Positions 1 through 11,844 of a DNA stretch of 64,000 bases are shown here, in pieces. The translations under genes were made by a program, and so were the position numbers. This DNA is from Sipunculus nudus (Eukaryota > Annelida > Sipuncula > Golfingiida > Sipunculidae). Location of the stretch: positions 74,166,401 through 74,230,400 of the forward strand of contig CM049315.1 of NCBI GenBank assembly GCA_026874595.1, written 5' to 3'. The notes below the pieces were generated by a model. The model saw nothing but the letters and a program-made list of their open reading frames with translations. It had not been told where the DNA came from and searched no databases. Every line of letters starts with the position of its first letter. The stretch's first letter is position 1.

Positions 1-357
1 ATATCAACATAGAAAGAAAAATTACTTTATTCCAGAATCTCACAAAAAAATAAATTTGGAAAGAGACATGAGGCATATACAGGGAGTTACTAATTTTTAT
101 GTGAGAAGTTATCTTTCCGATAAACAACATAGGTCTGATAGCTTCATTGCTTGAGAAATATCGTAGATTTAACGATTTTCTAAAGAAGCATTCTACCGTG
201 AAATTATATGAATGATGCTTTGTATTATTTGAAGCTCAGGCGACATCGTGAAACACGATGTTTATTCAGCGTAGTCAGCTGAAGGTATAGTCTTAGGCAT
301 GTTTACAGACTCATGCGTCATTTGTATACAAAATGTAACAAAATGTAATATACAGTT

Positions 358-1290
358 TTTTGCTGAAAATTTGTAGAGGTGTATAGTAAAACTGAATACG
401 TAATCCATTACATTTTGAAGGTTATCAGAATCACCCTAATATACTATTTCTTAAGTGCCATAATCACAATTCCACAAAGGAATAATTATAAGGGGCTATT
501 CCTTTGTTCCCGAATTTGCAATTCGTATGCAGTTGTTCTGCCACTCGCCTGGTGAACCCGTGTTTCTGAACCATGACAATATTTTACATAAAACGTGCAC
601 GTATGAATGAAAGACCGTTTAGTGGATTCAGGCGGGGGTCCCAAAGAGATTGTGGACCCTTAGAAGTGTGTGCAATCCAACCTTCCTCCCCAGGGCTTCC
701 TTTTTGAAAAAAAAAAAATTTCAAACAACCCATAAATCGGCCGAACTATTAAAACTATGGTTATCATGGAAAGATATTTCTGAATGTATAAAAATCAATA
801 TACCTGTAAACCTATAAAATGGTAATCGTGTAAAAGGTCTCAGCTCTTTGTGTGCACTGAACGGAAAAATGCTACCTATTAAAAGATTCATGAAGACATG
901 TGCTCCGCGCTTGAATTTTAAAATATTTACTTCCTTTTGACAGAGTAAAATTACATAACAGGCGATATAATGGAAATGGGGTTCAGTGGGGATTACAGGT
1001 CGCCTCCTGAAAAAAGCGTGACAGGCGAAAAATGTTTTGCTGAATGTTTGTAGAGGGTAAGGGTAAAGACATATCAAAGTCCATTTCATTTTGGAATTTA
1101 TAAGAATCACTACTATATATATTTTACTATAAACCAAAATGACAGCGGAGCATTCCTTTGTCCCCGTGTGGAAGCCACCCATTCGTATTTATTTGTTCTG
1201 CCACTCGCAATGTGAACTCGAAGTACTCAAGCATGACAATGATCACACATAATACGCATACACATGAACACCTGACTGATATTAAAGGCG
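358..1290. repeat. Direct repeat, two diverged copies about 675 bp apart
   Basis: The block at about 358-620 reappears, diverged, at about 1033-1290 in the same orientation. Shared anchors, in order, are 'TTTGCTGAA', 'TTTGTAGAGG', 'CATTTTG' and 'ATAAGAATCAC', then 'ATTCCTTTGT', 'TTGTTCTGCCACTCGC' and 'CATGACAAT'. Neither copy has a plausible coding frame, so the open frame at 721-1182 is regarded as chance. This could be a local segmental duplication or two insertions of the same noncoding repeat. Confidence 0.6.
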
Positions 1291-2370
1291 CCCAATCACC
1301 TACCTTTTGAAAAAGAATTTATGTGATTTCTGGCTTCCTCTGTGTATATAATAATGATTTAAGTATAATTTACGTTGTGAAATGTTCTTGTAAGGCCTTC
1401 GTGAAGGATATGTAAACTTGTTTATCCACAACATGTTTGTGAACACAGGAATGTTGACAAACAGAAAAACATGTATCCATACATTATATATCATAAGGTG
1501 GTAGGTTGCATATATGCGGATGTAGAAAGGTCACTTGTTGCAAAACACCAATTGCAAAGCTCTGGCTTATCTGACTTGCTGCCAAATTCCCATGTCTAAT
1601 TTGTTTTGATTATTTTCGCGGGCCCCCACATATTAGAATCACGTTGATATAAACAAAATAAGCAGCCTGTGTTCGGTGATATCCACTTTTTTCTGGCCTA
1701 TTTTTATGAAAACTCCAAGGGATTGCTTTAATTTATAAAGGTCAGAAAGGTGATTTGGCCCCTTTAAATTCTGGTGGAGGTCTGTACGCCCTGGCTACAG
1801 ATTCTAGTTTGTTATCAGTTTAAAGATGTACTGGTGATATTTTTTCATGTTTTACCTTCCCTACATGCAAACGTATCTTAACAAACATATGTGAACCCCC
1901 CCCCCCCCCACCCACCTAACCCGAATTAAAATTAAGTTGTGGAGCTTCTTTTTGAAAAAAAACTTCTTAAAAAGACATGATTTGGCCGAACTTTTGAAAC
2001 CATGGTTATCATGGAAAGATATTTTCGAATGTATAAAATCAACATACCTGTAACCCATAAAATAATTGTCAAACGGTGGTCACATCACTTGACTCAGTGC
2101 CCAGTGTTGACCAAACTGAAAAGCCCTCGCATTAAAAGCGGAGTCATGTGGTCTTTGGATTTAAAATCTGTACTTCCTTTTGAGAAAAAATAAATCCTTT
2201 TGAGGCGTTTCAATGGATATGGGGGATCAATGGGGATTATAGAGGACCCGAGTGACCGCGTATTCCACGGAAATGCCTTTTGAGCAGGACATGCGCGCTG
2301 GCCACGGTCTTAAAAGGCCAGTGAAAATCCCCGAGGCGCCTCCTGAAAAAGCGTCACAGGCGTGGAGGAC
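660..2370. repeat. Second direct repeat pair (about 700-1025 and 1940-2360)
   Basis: A segment around 745-1025 is repeated around 1985-2365. Both copies contain 'ATGGTTATCATGGAAAGATA' followed by a similar 'GAATGTATAAAA' stretch, and both later contain 'CTTCCTTTTGA' and a block ending 'CGCCTCCTGAAAAA-GCGT-ACAGGCG'. The spacing between copies is about 1.24 kb. Together with the pair at 358/1033, the left end of the window consists of nested local duplications interrupted by a MITE. No gene is seen. Confidence 0.55.
1282..1767. mobile_element. MITE with TTAA ends and about 25-bp terminal inverted repeats
   Basis: The element starts TTAAAGGCGCCCAATCACCT and ends with the inverted, diverged counterpart (reverse complement starts TTTAAAGGGGCCAAATCACC). 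TTAA tetranucleotides sit at both edges (1282-1285 and 1764-1767), as expected for elements that duplicate TTAA, such as the piggyBac group. It is about 486 bp and has no transposase. A copy in the opposite orientation lies at 59229-59641, and a fragment of the interior (near 'GATATAAACAAAA' and 'CAGCCTGTGT') recurs near 33490-33545. Assignment to piggyBac is inferred only from TTAA. Confidence 0.7.
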
Positions 2371-3854
2371 CTGGCAGCACAAAAGAAATAGGGGCACCTG
2401 ATGGGGGAAATATTAAAATTATTAATTATTCAGCTTTGTAGGGCATATTACCGCAAAATAAAACAAACTTGTCCTAGAAGAGCACACCACCGATACGTCT
2501 GCCGAATTTGGAGAGTCAAATCAGAACAGAAGCAGGTAAACCGTGGTCTAGAAAAAAACCAAACTCCGTATTAATTATATTGATAATTCGACACAAAAGT
2601 TGATTAAAAATTCTAAATTGCATCATCATACATCCCTAATTTTGTCAGATAACACTATAATGTGCATCAAATGTGTTTTCTTTAACCACAAAAAAAACAT
2701 ATCTGATAACAAAATGATATCTGAAAATAAAATTTGATTCAGAATTCATGATTCTAAATTATGCCTTAATTTATCAATAATTCGGTTCATACATTATCAA
2801 TTTATGCATAATAATTGGTTAAATTAAAGGAATTAATTATTCCTTTAATTGTTGTCAAAGCAAAGTTTGATACATTGGAATGAAAACAGTTTTACAATAA
2901 GAAAATACAGTTCAAACAAACAAAAATTATTGCATTACAATTAGTTAAAATTGCTGTATGTAGAGAAGGCGGGGGTAAGGGGGATGGATGGATGATTTGA
3001 GAATTTCTGTACACTTGTGACAGCAGGGGTGCTCAACTAATGTTCCATTACTAATAAGGTTACCCAGGCAGGGCTGAAGTGACCTGAAGTTGGCTGCCTT
3101 GGAATTGACAATGTAAGTCAATACAACAGGGCCTCTAAATAAAAATTCAATTTCTTGCCCATTTTACTTTCATTTTTAAATTTTAGATTTTAAAAGATTA
3201 AATCCTTACTTATACATACTGTGAATATTAAAAAAAATATTGCTTAAAAGAAAAAAAATGTGCCTGGGTCAAATTTAAGATACTGATTTTACTGATTAAT
3301 TCTGTTTTCTAGTATACAAATAAATATTGATTAAATGAGGATATTTCCTTAGAAAAGAAGTGTCTAGCTTTAACATTTAGCTTGTTAGGTGACTAAATAT
3401 ATTTCTTGATTTTTTATTAGGTGCATTATGTTTGTGCCTATAACCTCAAAACATTACGCAATACTGACCTACTCTCTAGAATGTACATAGGAAATATAAG
3501 CAGAAATTGGTTTATCCAACATGAATACATTAACACCAGTGGTTTTCAGAGTGGGCAGTTTTGAAGTCCAACAAAACCTTTTTACTTGAAAATGGAAGTT
3601 TTGCCTAAATTTCTCGAAGGAACGAAGTCGCAGTGACCAATTTTTTGGTTTGGTAGGAGAACGTGGGGACATCTAACTGCATGTAGAAAATTTTATTCGT
3701 AGGTCTAACGGTTTCATAAACGTGCCTTATTAACGGACGGTCGACGGGCAAAGGACCATCACTATAGCTCAGATGATTTATAGTCTGCTGAGCTAAAATA
3801 GCAGATTACACAAATTAAGCCGATTGCACAGGTTTCTCTAACCATGACAATGTA
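2371..3854. other. AT-rich intergenic stretch
   Basis: No coding exon, RNA gene or clear repeat array is visible. The part from 2560 to 2900 is especially rich in A and T, with runs of 'AATTAT'. A short segment near 2480-2520 ('CCACCGATACGTCTGCC') resembles a dispersed-repeat fragment, but no partner was found in this window. Confidence 0.4.
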
Positions 3855-5630
3855 CTACATATATTTAAAATCATAAATTGGATAAACATTGAAAATGCTT
3901 ACCTGCAAGTATCTTACAAAATCGGTATATTCTCTAGGGCCAATAATCAAGCAACTCCCTGCATGGAATACAGTTTTTTTTTCAACAATCAAAATAAAAA
4001 CAGTATCATACAATCCAGTTGTTGATCTATGTGATCCCTTCAACTGAACAATAGATAAAATGTTAGATTTCTGATTAAGAAAAGCTGTCATAATTTTTCA
4101 CAAACAAGTTGATTTTTCCATCCCTGTGCACAAAGACTATCTGAACTGTGTTATAATGGATACCATGAACAATAAGACTTTGAGGAAACAGTTCCACAGC
4201 TAATTTGTAATGCTTGGAACTTATCTACAGCCGCTAAGTTATAGAGGTCTGATATGAAATTAGGTGTCTGAACAAGGACCCTGCACTGTACAAGGCTTGC
4301 AGCAGCTGATGCTTTTCTGCCGGTGATTTTGTTATATTGATATTGTATTGCGCTGACTGTGCACTTCTCTTGAAACATGAGTGCTTACTTTCAAAACGCA
4401 TCGTCCACAACCGTATAAGCTGTCCACGTTTTGGGGTCAGCACAGGATATTGAGTAAGAAAATGGTGATTGGCTTGCAAGCTAACACGAGGGAAAGCTCT
4501 TGTCTCCTTCCAATATATTCTTCAATTTAATCTGCCATTATGGCAACCTGACCTTTGGCAATAACTGAAGCACAAATGAGCTCAACATTTTTTCTAAACA
4601 AAACTAGCATATAAAAAACCTTGTCATGGTCACCAATTTTACTCTGGATCAAAAGTGGTAGAAAACAAATCAAAACTAATAACTGTTTTACATGTCAAAC
4701 GAGAGTCTTAATAGACAACTTCTGCAGCAGGGGGATACAGAACTGAAGTTTTCCACAAAACCACCTGTCATATTACTACCCAAGTTGTCCCCAAGAACAA
4801 AAGGAAACTGTGCATTTGCGGTTACCAAAACTCCCTAGGTTTACACTTTTTACTCTAAGGTCAACCAGGTCTTTCATCATGGGAGCCATTATCTCTTTCT
4901 GACAATAAATTTTAAGTCACTTTCTTACATTAAAATACATATGACATAGTTCTCACAGGAAGACATATATTACCTAGGGTGATTATTTTGCGAAAGTTTT
5001 TTCTTTGCAAAACCCCTTGGATGAAGTACATCAAAGGAATCTTGATACAAAAGTAGCGTCAAAGCATTTGGTTTTTTTTTAAGAAACAAATTTCTTTAAA
5101 GACTCGGCCATCTGTAAAATCTGTAAGGAATTCATTGTGTTTTTGTTCTGATTTGTCAAAGTAGCGCTTTATGTTTCTATTCAGAAACAAAGCCTGAAGG
5201 GGCGCTTTGATTCGTACGTTCTGACACACTGGCTCTGTTTTATCACCTTTTCTATGTTTAGGCTTGTGAGGTAATGGTTTGACATAAATAAATTGATCCT
5301 TAAAATATTTCTTTCTATTTTGTTTTGACCTTAAGGTACCTGATAGATCAACAACTTTATTTAGACTGTCATACTCATACCGTTTTATCATTTCTTGGAT
5401 GCAGTCAGCTGAGAGGCCAGTTTGATCTAGCCTAGCTTTCAGTTGACCGTTCTTGTAGTTCGTTTGTACTTCATGGGGGGAACTGATTTCTTCCAAAGTC
5501 ATATGTATAACACTAACTGACACATTGTGTTTGGTTTGGAGGGACAGCAGAAATGTTGCTACTTTGTCATCAAAGCATTTTCATTGTCTTCATCTGACAT
5601 GAAATTACCCTCCTCCTGATAATTAATATC
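3855..5630 (-). pseudogene. Broken copy of a multi-copy metazoan transposon-like protein family
   Basis: Reading the minus strand from about 5630 to 3855 gives successive pieces of one protein, interrupted by stops and frameshifts. The order is an N-terminal part (5630-5524, 'DDKVATFLLSLQTKHNV'), the longest open part (5523-5059, with 'NRNIKRYFDKSEQKHNEF'), then in another frame 'PNALTLLLYQDSF' (about 5070-5030), 'ITLGNIC' (about 4983-4963), 'LGDNLGSNMTGGFVENFSS' (about 4800-4740), and 'LIRLWTMRFESKH' inside 4479-4234. C-terminal debris lies in 4378-4151 and 4091-3855. I recognise this series (DNLGSH-GGF-ENFS-CR-C, then RLWT-RFESKH) from long uncharacterised proteins present in many copies in cnidarian, mollusc and fish genomes. 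Their high copy number suggests a mobile element or expanded retrocopy family; I cannot name a superfamily. No introns are visible. At least three frameshifts and several stops make it nonfunctional. Confidence 0.65.
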
Positions 5631-5639
5631 TTCCTAAAT

Positions 5640-7190
5640 GGGAAAGTAAAGAAGGACACTTTATCAAAGTCTTTGTTACATTTTTGAATAGGCAATCCAC
5701 CTTGCTTCCTAATTTAATGGGTTTTTTTTCAAATGGGGAAAAATGTACAAATAGCTTAATACATGTTAATCTTACAACATAATTGTACACTCCAAGATTC
5801 AATATATTGCTTTGAATTTTCTCCTTTATGAATTCGTGAAATATGTGATTTTAGCGAAACAAAAATTGGCAATTTTTCTTTCACAGGCATTCTCTGGGTA
5901 AGGACTGCTAGCATTCGGTAAATTAGAATGGAAAGATGCGTAATGGTTACAGTAAGTCTGCAAAGAAAATGTCCTGAAGTGACAACTTTTACCCTGATAC
6001 ATACTTGTATGCAGACATTAGTGAGGATAAGATCGAAATATGCAGTGCCTTTGATAAACAAAATGATATACTGAAAATGTATTTAAGCTATGTTCTTTCA
6101 TGTTAAACATATTTTTGTCAATGAAATACTGGCAGTATTTTATCAGATGCAGTTGAGCCCTGACTGACAGAGATCTGGCCAAACAACATTAGAATCTGAG
6201 GTATTTTTTTTCAATATCTAGTAATACCTGCTTAATGATAATTAAGGCCTTTTTGTCTGATTTCAAAGATCCCCGTAGATGATAATTTTACATACATAGG
6301 ATGAAATAGATGCTGCGAAACATTCTTTTAAACGTTTAATTCAAATTAACTGTATGATACGCCAGCATTATTTTTGAAAGAACATATTAAAATGATTTCT
6401 TGTAAACAGGGCCCATGGCTGATGGGACATGTACAAAACCCCGATCTTGCCCGTGCTGGGTATTGGATACTGAAATTCTATAGAACCGAGACAGCCTATA
6501 CATCCCCCCTTCCAATAAGTATAATATTCTTGTATTATCGCTCACCATGGACAGGCATCTGTTTCACAAAATTTTACAGTATAACCCATCTCTGTGGAAG
6601 TTTTACAGATTACACTCTCTTACAAATATAAGTCGCAATATTTCTAAACCAGTGATTTCAGGTTGAAATAATGAAATGAAATCAAAAATCAAGGAATTTA
6701 TGCAAAGTTATATTTACTATACCAACCTACTGAACCTGAAGTCTTCACAGATTACAGAAACTCAATGCAAATTCGGTAAAAATGGCGATTTGTGGCTCAT
6801 TTCGTAGGGGGGTGGGGGCAAAGCAGTTCTGGTTGACCTTGTCCAGCCGATACTTTAACGCCCTCGCTGACCCAGTTCCCGACGAATCACGTCACAGCCC
6901 TGTGAATCAGGGTCTGCTAAGCTGCCCATGGTCAGTCGGGTTATGATGTGTTAACAAATACAGTGCAAGGCGGTGTGTTGTGTGAGCGATCAACCCGTCA
7001 GGCGGGCACTGATAACGCTGCAATGAAATGTGCTTAAACTGTGCTGGTTGGTGTCAAGTGCCTCACGGCAACATGAAGTGTGAAACAACACTAAAAATCT
7101 GTGTATTGATTCGGTTATTTTTAACAGAGATATTTGAAACTACAGAAAATAGATCACCTGGTATTCAGCGGTTTATGTTCAGTGGTGTCT
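5640..7190. other. Intergenic, nothing recognised
   Basis: Open frames at 5756-6061 (minus) and 6374-6631 (plus) have no domain, splice context or biased composition and are treated as chance. The stretch 6840-7080 is somewhat richer in G and C than its surroundings but shows no gene. Confidence 0.35.
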
Positions 7191-7194
7191 AATT

Positions 7195-7480
7195 TCGATT
7201 CTACCTACTTTAACCGGCTGAAACCGCAAGGGCTCCGTTACTGTGGAGCTGTGTGTTAACAAAAACATCACATATTATGTGCTTTGTCCTTAAATAATCC
7301 ATAAGGTGGCATCACATATGACTAATAAAAAACATGTTTGACAAGAATTGTTAACGGCAAAAGCCGTTTCACCGACTGAGTCTGAATAGCGTTTCCTTCA
7401 CGTGTTTGTGTTATGATATAATGCTAGGTAAAGGCAGACTCTGTATTTAGGTCAATGGTTTTGTGGAAAAATGGACGAGA
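7195..7480 (+). repeat. Copy 1 of locus-specific repeat R
   Basis: This segment shares ordered anchors with 12600-12895 and more weakly with 21990-22150: 'TGTTAACAAA', 'GTGCTTTGTCCTT', 'GACTAATAAAAAA', 'TGACAAGAATTGTTAA', 'CACCGACTGAG', 'TGAATAGCG' and 'TTCCTTCA'. The first two copies lie about 2.9 and 3.4 kb upstream of the two copies of the same ATG exon (10099 and 16258). They are therefore best read as part of a tandem duplication of the channel-gene locus rather than as an independent transposon. Confidence 0.6.
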
Positions 7481-7899
7481 GGCGTTCCATCTCAACTTCA
7501 GGAATTCGATCAAATGTTGTACAGGCCAGTGACAGACCTGCCAAGAAATATTTACTAAGATGAGATTGTGGGGTTGCTGTTCTTGGAATTGACGAGTTTT
7601 ATAACGATGGTTTGTTTTCCTGTTCCTTAGAAAGAGGCATGGAAAAACCTCTTGTAATTGTCTCAGCTAAGGTGAGCTTGATTCCAAGAATAGTGTTGAT
7701 CATTTCACCCCAAATTGGGACTCCAGAGTCAATTACTAGTTCATGACTATTATGTCGTGTCCATTAAAAAACAGAAAATGAAAGTGACGACTCTTATGTT
7801 TGAAAGTTATTATATGTATGTATAAAAAACATATATATGGAGTTATATCAATTGTGATGTCTAGAGCATGTTATGGTGTACTTACATGACATATAAATG

Positions 7900-8820
7900 T
7901 GTGTGAGTATATATATATATATACACGCTCCAGTGAACAACCAGTTCTCCAATGTACAACCCCTTCAGTCATACCGTTCTGAAGAGTGCCGTACAACGGT
8001 ACGAAACTAATTAGTCAACACGATGCTTACAATCGTTTGATTCCTTAGGTAATTATTTTTTATTCAAGTCTTGCAGTCAGTACCAGAACGTTCAAGAAAA
8101 ACTCGACCTAACCAAAAATTAAGACATGAAATCTGTATATGCGGTGTAAGATGTCGTAGTACACCTGGTATGATTGGCATTTATACCAGTACCAATGCCA
8201 ATTGTGACTTGTACTGGCATAAATCACAGTTGTCAACTGCAGTGGTACAATTAGAAATCGTACCACTACAGATCCCGATTGTGATTTGGACTGGTTCGAC
8301 TGACAGTTGTACCAGTTAAGTTGAAAATTTCTTTCTACCAGTAAAAAATAGATCTGCAATCTGGCAAAACTGCCTTAAGTACCAGTACGAATTACAATGA
8401 GAATGTGCACTTACACGATTATACCAAAGGGGTCTGTAGCCATTTTAACAATGACATGTATATATTTTAAAGGCTTTCGTCGTTTTGTCACGCATTTAAT
8501 TACTTGAGTTGTTTTACCAAAGTGTGTCATAAGGGGTCATTTTCCATATTTAAAAAAAAATTAATATTTGAACTTTTTTCCACGAAGAGTCTGATGCAAA
8601 CTATCTGGAACGATGTAACCTACACAAGAACGCGTTAAATGCCAGTATGATGATAACTTTAAATAAAAAGAGATAGATTGTCAGCAGTAAAGAAAAGTAT
8701 GTATTACCTGTTTGTAATCATTGGCTGGATACGTAACAGCAACTGATCAACTGACACTTCGCGGTATATGCTCTGCGCGCATGCGGTTTCCTCTTTTGAC
8801 TATGTCATCATTAATATAAC
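7900..8820. other. Noncoding stretch with inverted GTACCAGT-type motifs
   Basis: Between 8160 and 8390 the motifs TACCAGT and ACTGGTAC, and variants, occur repeatedly on both strands. Short hairpins result, for example AGTGGTAC at about 8239 pairing with GTACCACT at about 8259. The open frames on both strands are a by-product of this symmetry. The stems are too short and irregular for a convincing microRNA. A (TA)8-type run lies near 7909-7922. Confidence 0.35.
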
Positions 8821-8965
8821 TGACACATGAATTAACGTGTTAATATAAAGTTGTTTCTTTGCAAAAACAGAACGCCTTCTCGGCCTTGTCTGACTCTTTA
8901 TGTAATAAGAAGAACTGTATCTAGGTTAATGGCCTGAGGACATGGATTGTGGATTGTTCAGGGGG
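8821..8965 (+). repeat. Partial copy of locus repeat R
   Basis: The block around 8905-8965 ('GAACTGTATCTAGG', 'AATGGCCTGAG', 'GGATTGT') matches the 3' part of the copy at 12600-12895 ('GAACTGTATCTAGGCCAATAG', 'CCTGAG'). This suggests that the first copy of the duplicated locus was interrupted by inserted sequence, or that R exists in more copies than the gene. Confidence 0.45.
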
Positions 8966-9840
8966 TGGGAGACAACTGTTAGAATTTACATAAGGTACAG
9001 CGCAGTTATAAACTGTGTTTTCCTTAATATGACACGGTTCTGCTCCATTTTTACGAACAATACGTATGTATTGTATATGAATAGTTGTTCCGACTCGTGT
9101 AGTTTTGAAATGTACATCACATACAGTCTAAAAAGATGGAATTAAATGTATATTTGCATTAATTTAGTTTCGAAATTACGAGAGAGTTAATACAATGTTT
9201 AAGAGTTTAGAATTTAGGATATATATTAGTCGTTTCTAATAAAAAAAACAAACGTTTTCCAGTAAGGGATAGTGGGGATGCGGGGATTACTTGTCTCAGT
9301 TTCAATATCAACCTTTGTCTCAATTCAAGAAGAAGACTCTTCATATTGGACACCCGCATGCTTTTCAAAAATTTTTCCATTACCACATTTTTTTATCTAA
9401 TTTGCCTTGAAATATTTCTAATCCAACATATTTTAGTGTACCACATCTGGTCTCTTCGCTACATTTCTTATTTAAAAGCGGTTGTGCACCGCGAAAAAAG
9501 GATTACTGTATCCAGAATTCCTACACAGTAGATTCGTACTCGGGGTGGGGGGTGTGGTTATAATCATAATCACCATTTTATTGATATTTAAAGCTGCATC
9601 ATCAAATTTAAACCATTTAAAATTACCTATTCAAAAGATTAAATTTAGCCCTTTTTAAATAGTGTGTACTCAGCACATTTTTTTTTAACATTTAAAAATT
9701 TTATAATAATATTACTATAAAATTATATTAATGTTACAATTTTATTTTAAATGCATATAATTCTTCACATGATAATGACCAAATAATTGCATATCTTGCA
9801 GTAAATATTAGAAATTTGACGCTTTAATGATTATTGATAT

Positions 9841-11510
9841 TTGCAGGTTTCAATCCATTACTCTTCCGATAAATCAGTTAATAAAGTAAGAGAACTGATT
9901 TTTACTTATACATTCCAAGAGTCTAAACCTTTACTTCGTCAGGAGAAAGTGGGACATCTGTGCCATTCATTCCAAGATTCATTTGCAAATACGACAGGGA
10001 ACATTTTATGGGTAACCTCGTGAACGACCAACTCTGCCATTTACCGGGGAAACTCAGAGCTAGATAAGACGCTATCTGCTAAAGATGGGATCGTTACCAT
10101 GGCAAACATTGGGTGAGTGTTTAATATCTTAAAGTAATTATTTCCGCCTATATCAATATGTACGCCATAATCGTTTTGTGTGTTCTCCCTGCCTTCCACA
10201 GGTCAGCACAGAAAAAAATAATTATATTACAGGACTTAACAATGGATTGCCATTACATCTTCACCAGGTGGCGAGGTATTAAATTTTCTAATTGATTTCC
10301 TTTTACGCAAAAAGTTTTGCACAGATTTGTGAATCTGATACATCCAGATCCTACACAATCCAAAAGCAATTTTGAATATGGTTCTCCTAATAACGGAATG
10401 TTGTAAAAGTGCCGGTGGCTTAGACGCATGTTTTGTATAATGGTTTCACTTCTTTACCTATGCCTGGCCATTAAGAAAGTTGTTTTGACTCGTTTGTCTT
10501 TAACACCAATATGTCAAGCAAAAGATTACCCATGGGCTGGACTGAGCTCCAACGATCCATATTGTGAAAGTAAAAATATTTGATGAATACCAGTCCATGA
10601 CTGATCAGAGGAAATATCAGCTGGCTTCCATTTTCTACACAACACCTCATTTCCAAATAGTAACAATAATTTTCTATACTCCTCAAAAGGGATTGTGTTG
10701 TCACGAACACTATTAACTTCTTTTTTTTTTTTCATTCGTATGCCAAAATGATGGGAAATATCCATCTCTGATTTAGAAGTCTGTCATTTTCCCTTTACTG
10801 AAATTATTATACACATTTTTTATTGAAGTCAGTTTGGACCGATTTGACCGCAGTGCGTCATTGTTAGTCTCATTCTGCGTACTAGTTTTATCAGAGATCT
10901 TTTATGGTATTTTCTTTTCTTACCTAAATTTATGTTAGCTCTGTACTCTTTACATTGGGGGGGGGGGGTAAATAACCCCCCACCTTTGGGCAAGTTGGAT
11001 GGTCGACGTAATCATTCCCGCACTATTCAGAGAATAATATTTATTTTGCAAATGAAGTATCTGAAGAGACTTTGGTGCCATATATGAGTTTACTATTAAA
11101 TATATGTAAACCAGGCTTAGAACTTACTTATAATGTAAACATAAAACCTTATACTCAATTATAAAACATTTAAAATGTGATTAAGTTTATATATTTAAAA
11201 TGGGTCATACAGACGCTTATATAATTGAAATGTATCATTCAGATGATAAAAAAGTATATATATTTATATGTGTGTGTCTGGAGTCATTGATACTGGAAAC
11301 CGTTGAAGATTCATGAGGGCGCTAGGATTGGTCAGCGGCCACGTGACCAGTCGGATAAAAGAGCTCAGCTAGGTGGGACTGGCTATCCTATAGTGATCCG
11401 TTCAGGAGAGAACAAACATGTGATGGCCTTGATTTATGAGAAAAGACAAGTCTTTAAAATTACAAAGAATGCTGGTTTCACTACCTGCATCAGCTACTAA
11501 TATTTATTTT
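9841..11510 (+). pseudogene. Decayed tandem sister of the four-pass channel gene
   Basis: At 10099-10112 the sequence ATGGCAAACATTGG followed by GTGAGT repeats the first coding exon and donor of the intact gene at 16258 (ATGGCAAATATTGG, GTGAGT), including the preceding 'TTACC' and diverged downstream intron sequence. At about 11285-11500 a segment matches the end of the intact gene's last exon and its 3' flank: 'GATACTGG', 'TCATGAGGGCG', 'GGTCAGCGGCCA', then 'GGTTTCACTACCTGCATCA' against 'GGTTCAATTACCTTCATCA'. The middle is missing: no counterpart of exon 2 and no four-pass coding region could be found between 10113 and 11280. The segment 9930-10030 resembles the pre-exon segments near 15510 and 16115 ('GCAAAT-CGACAGGGAAC'). 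This copy cannot encode the protein. Confidence 0.65.
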
Positions 11511-11667
11511 ACCAATCACGGTCAGAAAGTATCAGTAACAGCTGAGTTGCCCATGAGCACCATATATCTTATGATCGCCCGTCCGCTGATACCATCCAAT
11601 GCACCGGCGTGAAAATAACAGTTAATAATGAGTTATAACATGATGCTACATTGTGATAAACAATTAG

Positions 11668-11668
<1 letters not shown>

Positions 11669-11711
<43 letters not shown>
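11669..11711. repeat. (TA)n microsatellite
   Basis: About 21 near-uninterrupted TA dinucleotides. The opposing open frames over it are artefacts of the repeat. Confidence 0.95.
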
Positions 11712-11715
<4 letters not shown>

Positions 11716-11844
11716 TTATATATATCAATAGCGATATACTGTGGATATGCAGTTTTTCTCCGCAGGTAGAAATTGCTAAATTGTTTAAACAGAGCATGAT
11801 AAATCTAGTTTTATGATGGTTCCGAGTCACTATGTTATGTATGA

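Noticed and set aside
721-1182. 153-codon minus-strand open frame
   Set aside because: It overlaps duplicated noncoding sequence, has no domain, and its duplicate counterpart at about 1980 is not open.
8239-8266. microRNA precursor
   Set aside because: The stem is about 8-9 bp with an 11-base loop, far shorter than a pre-miRNA hairpin.
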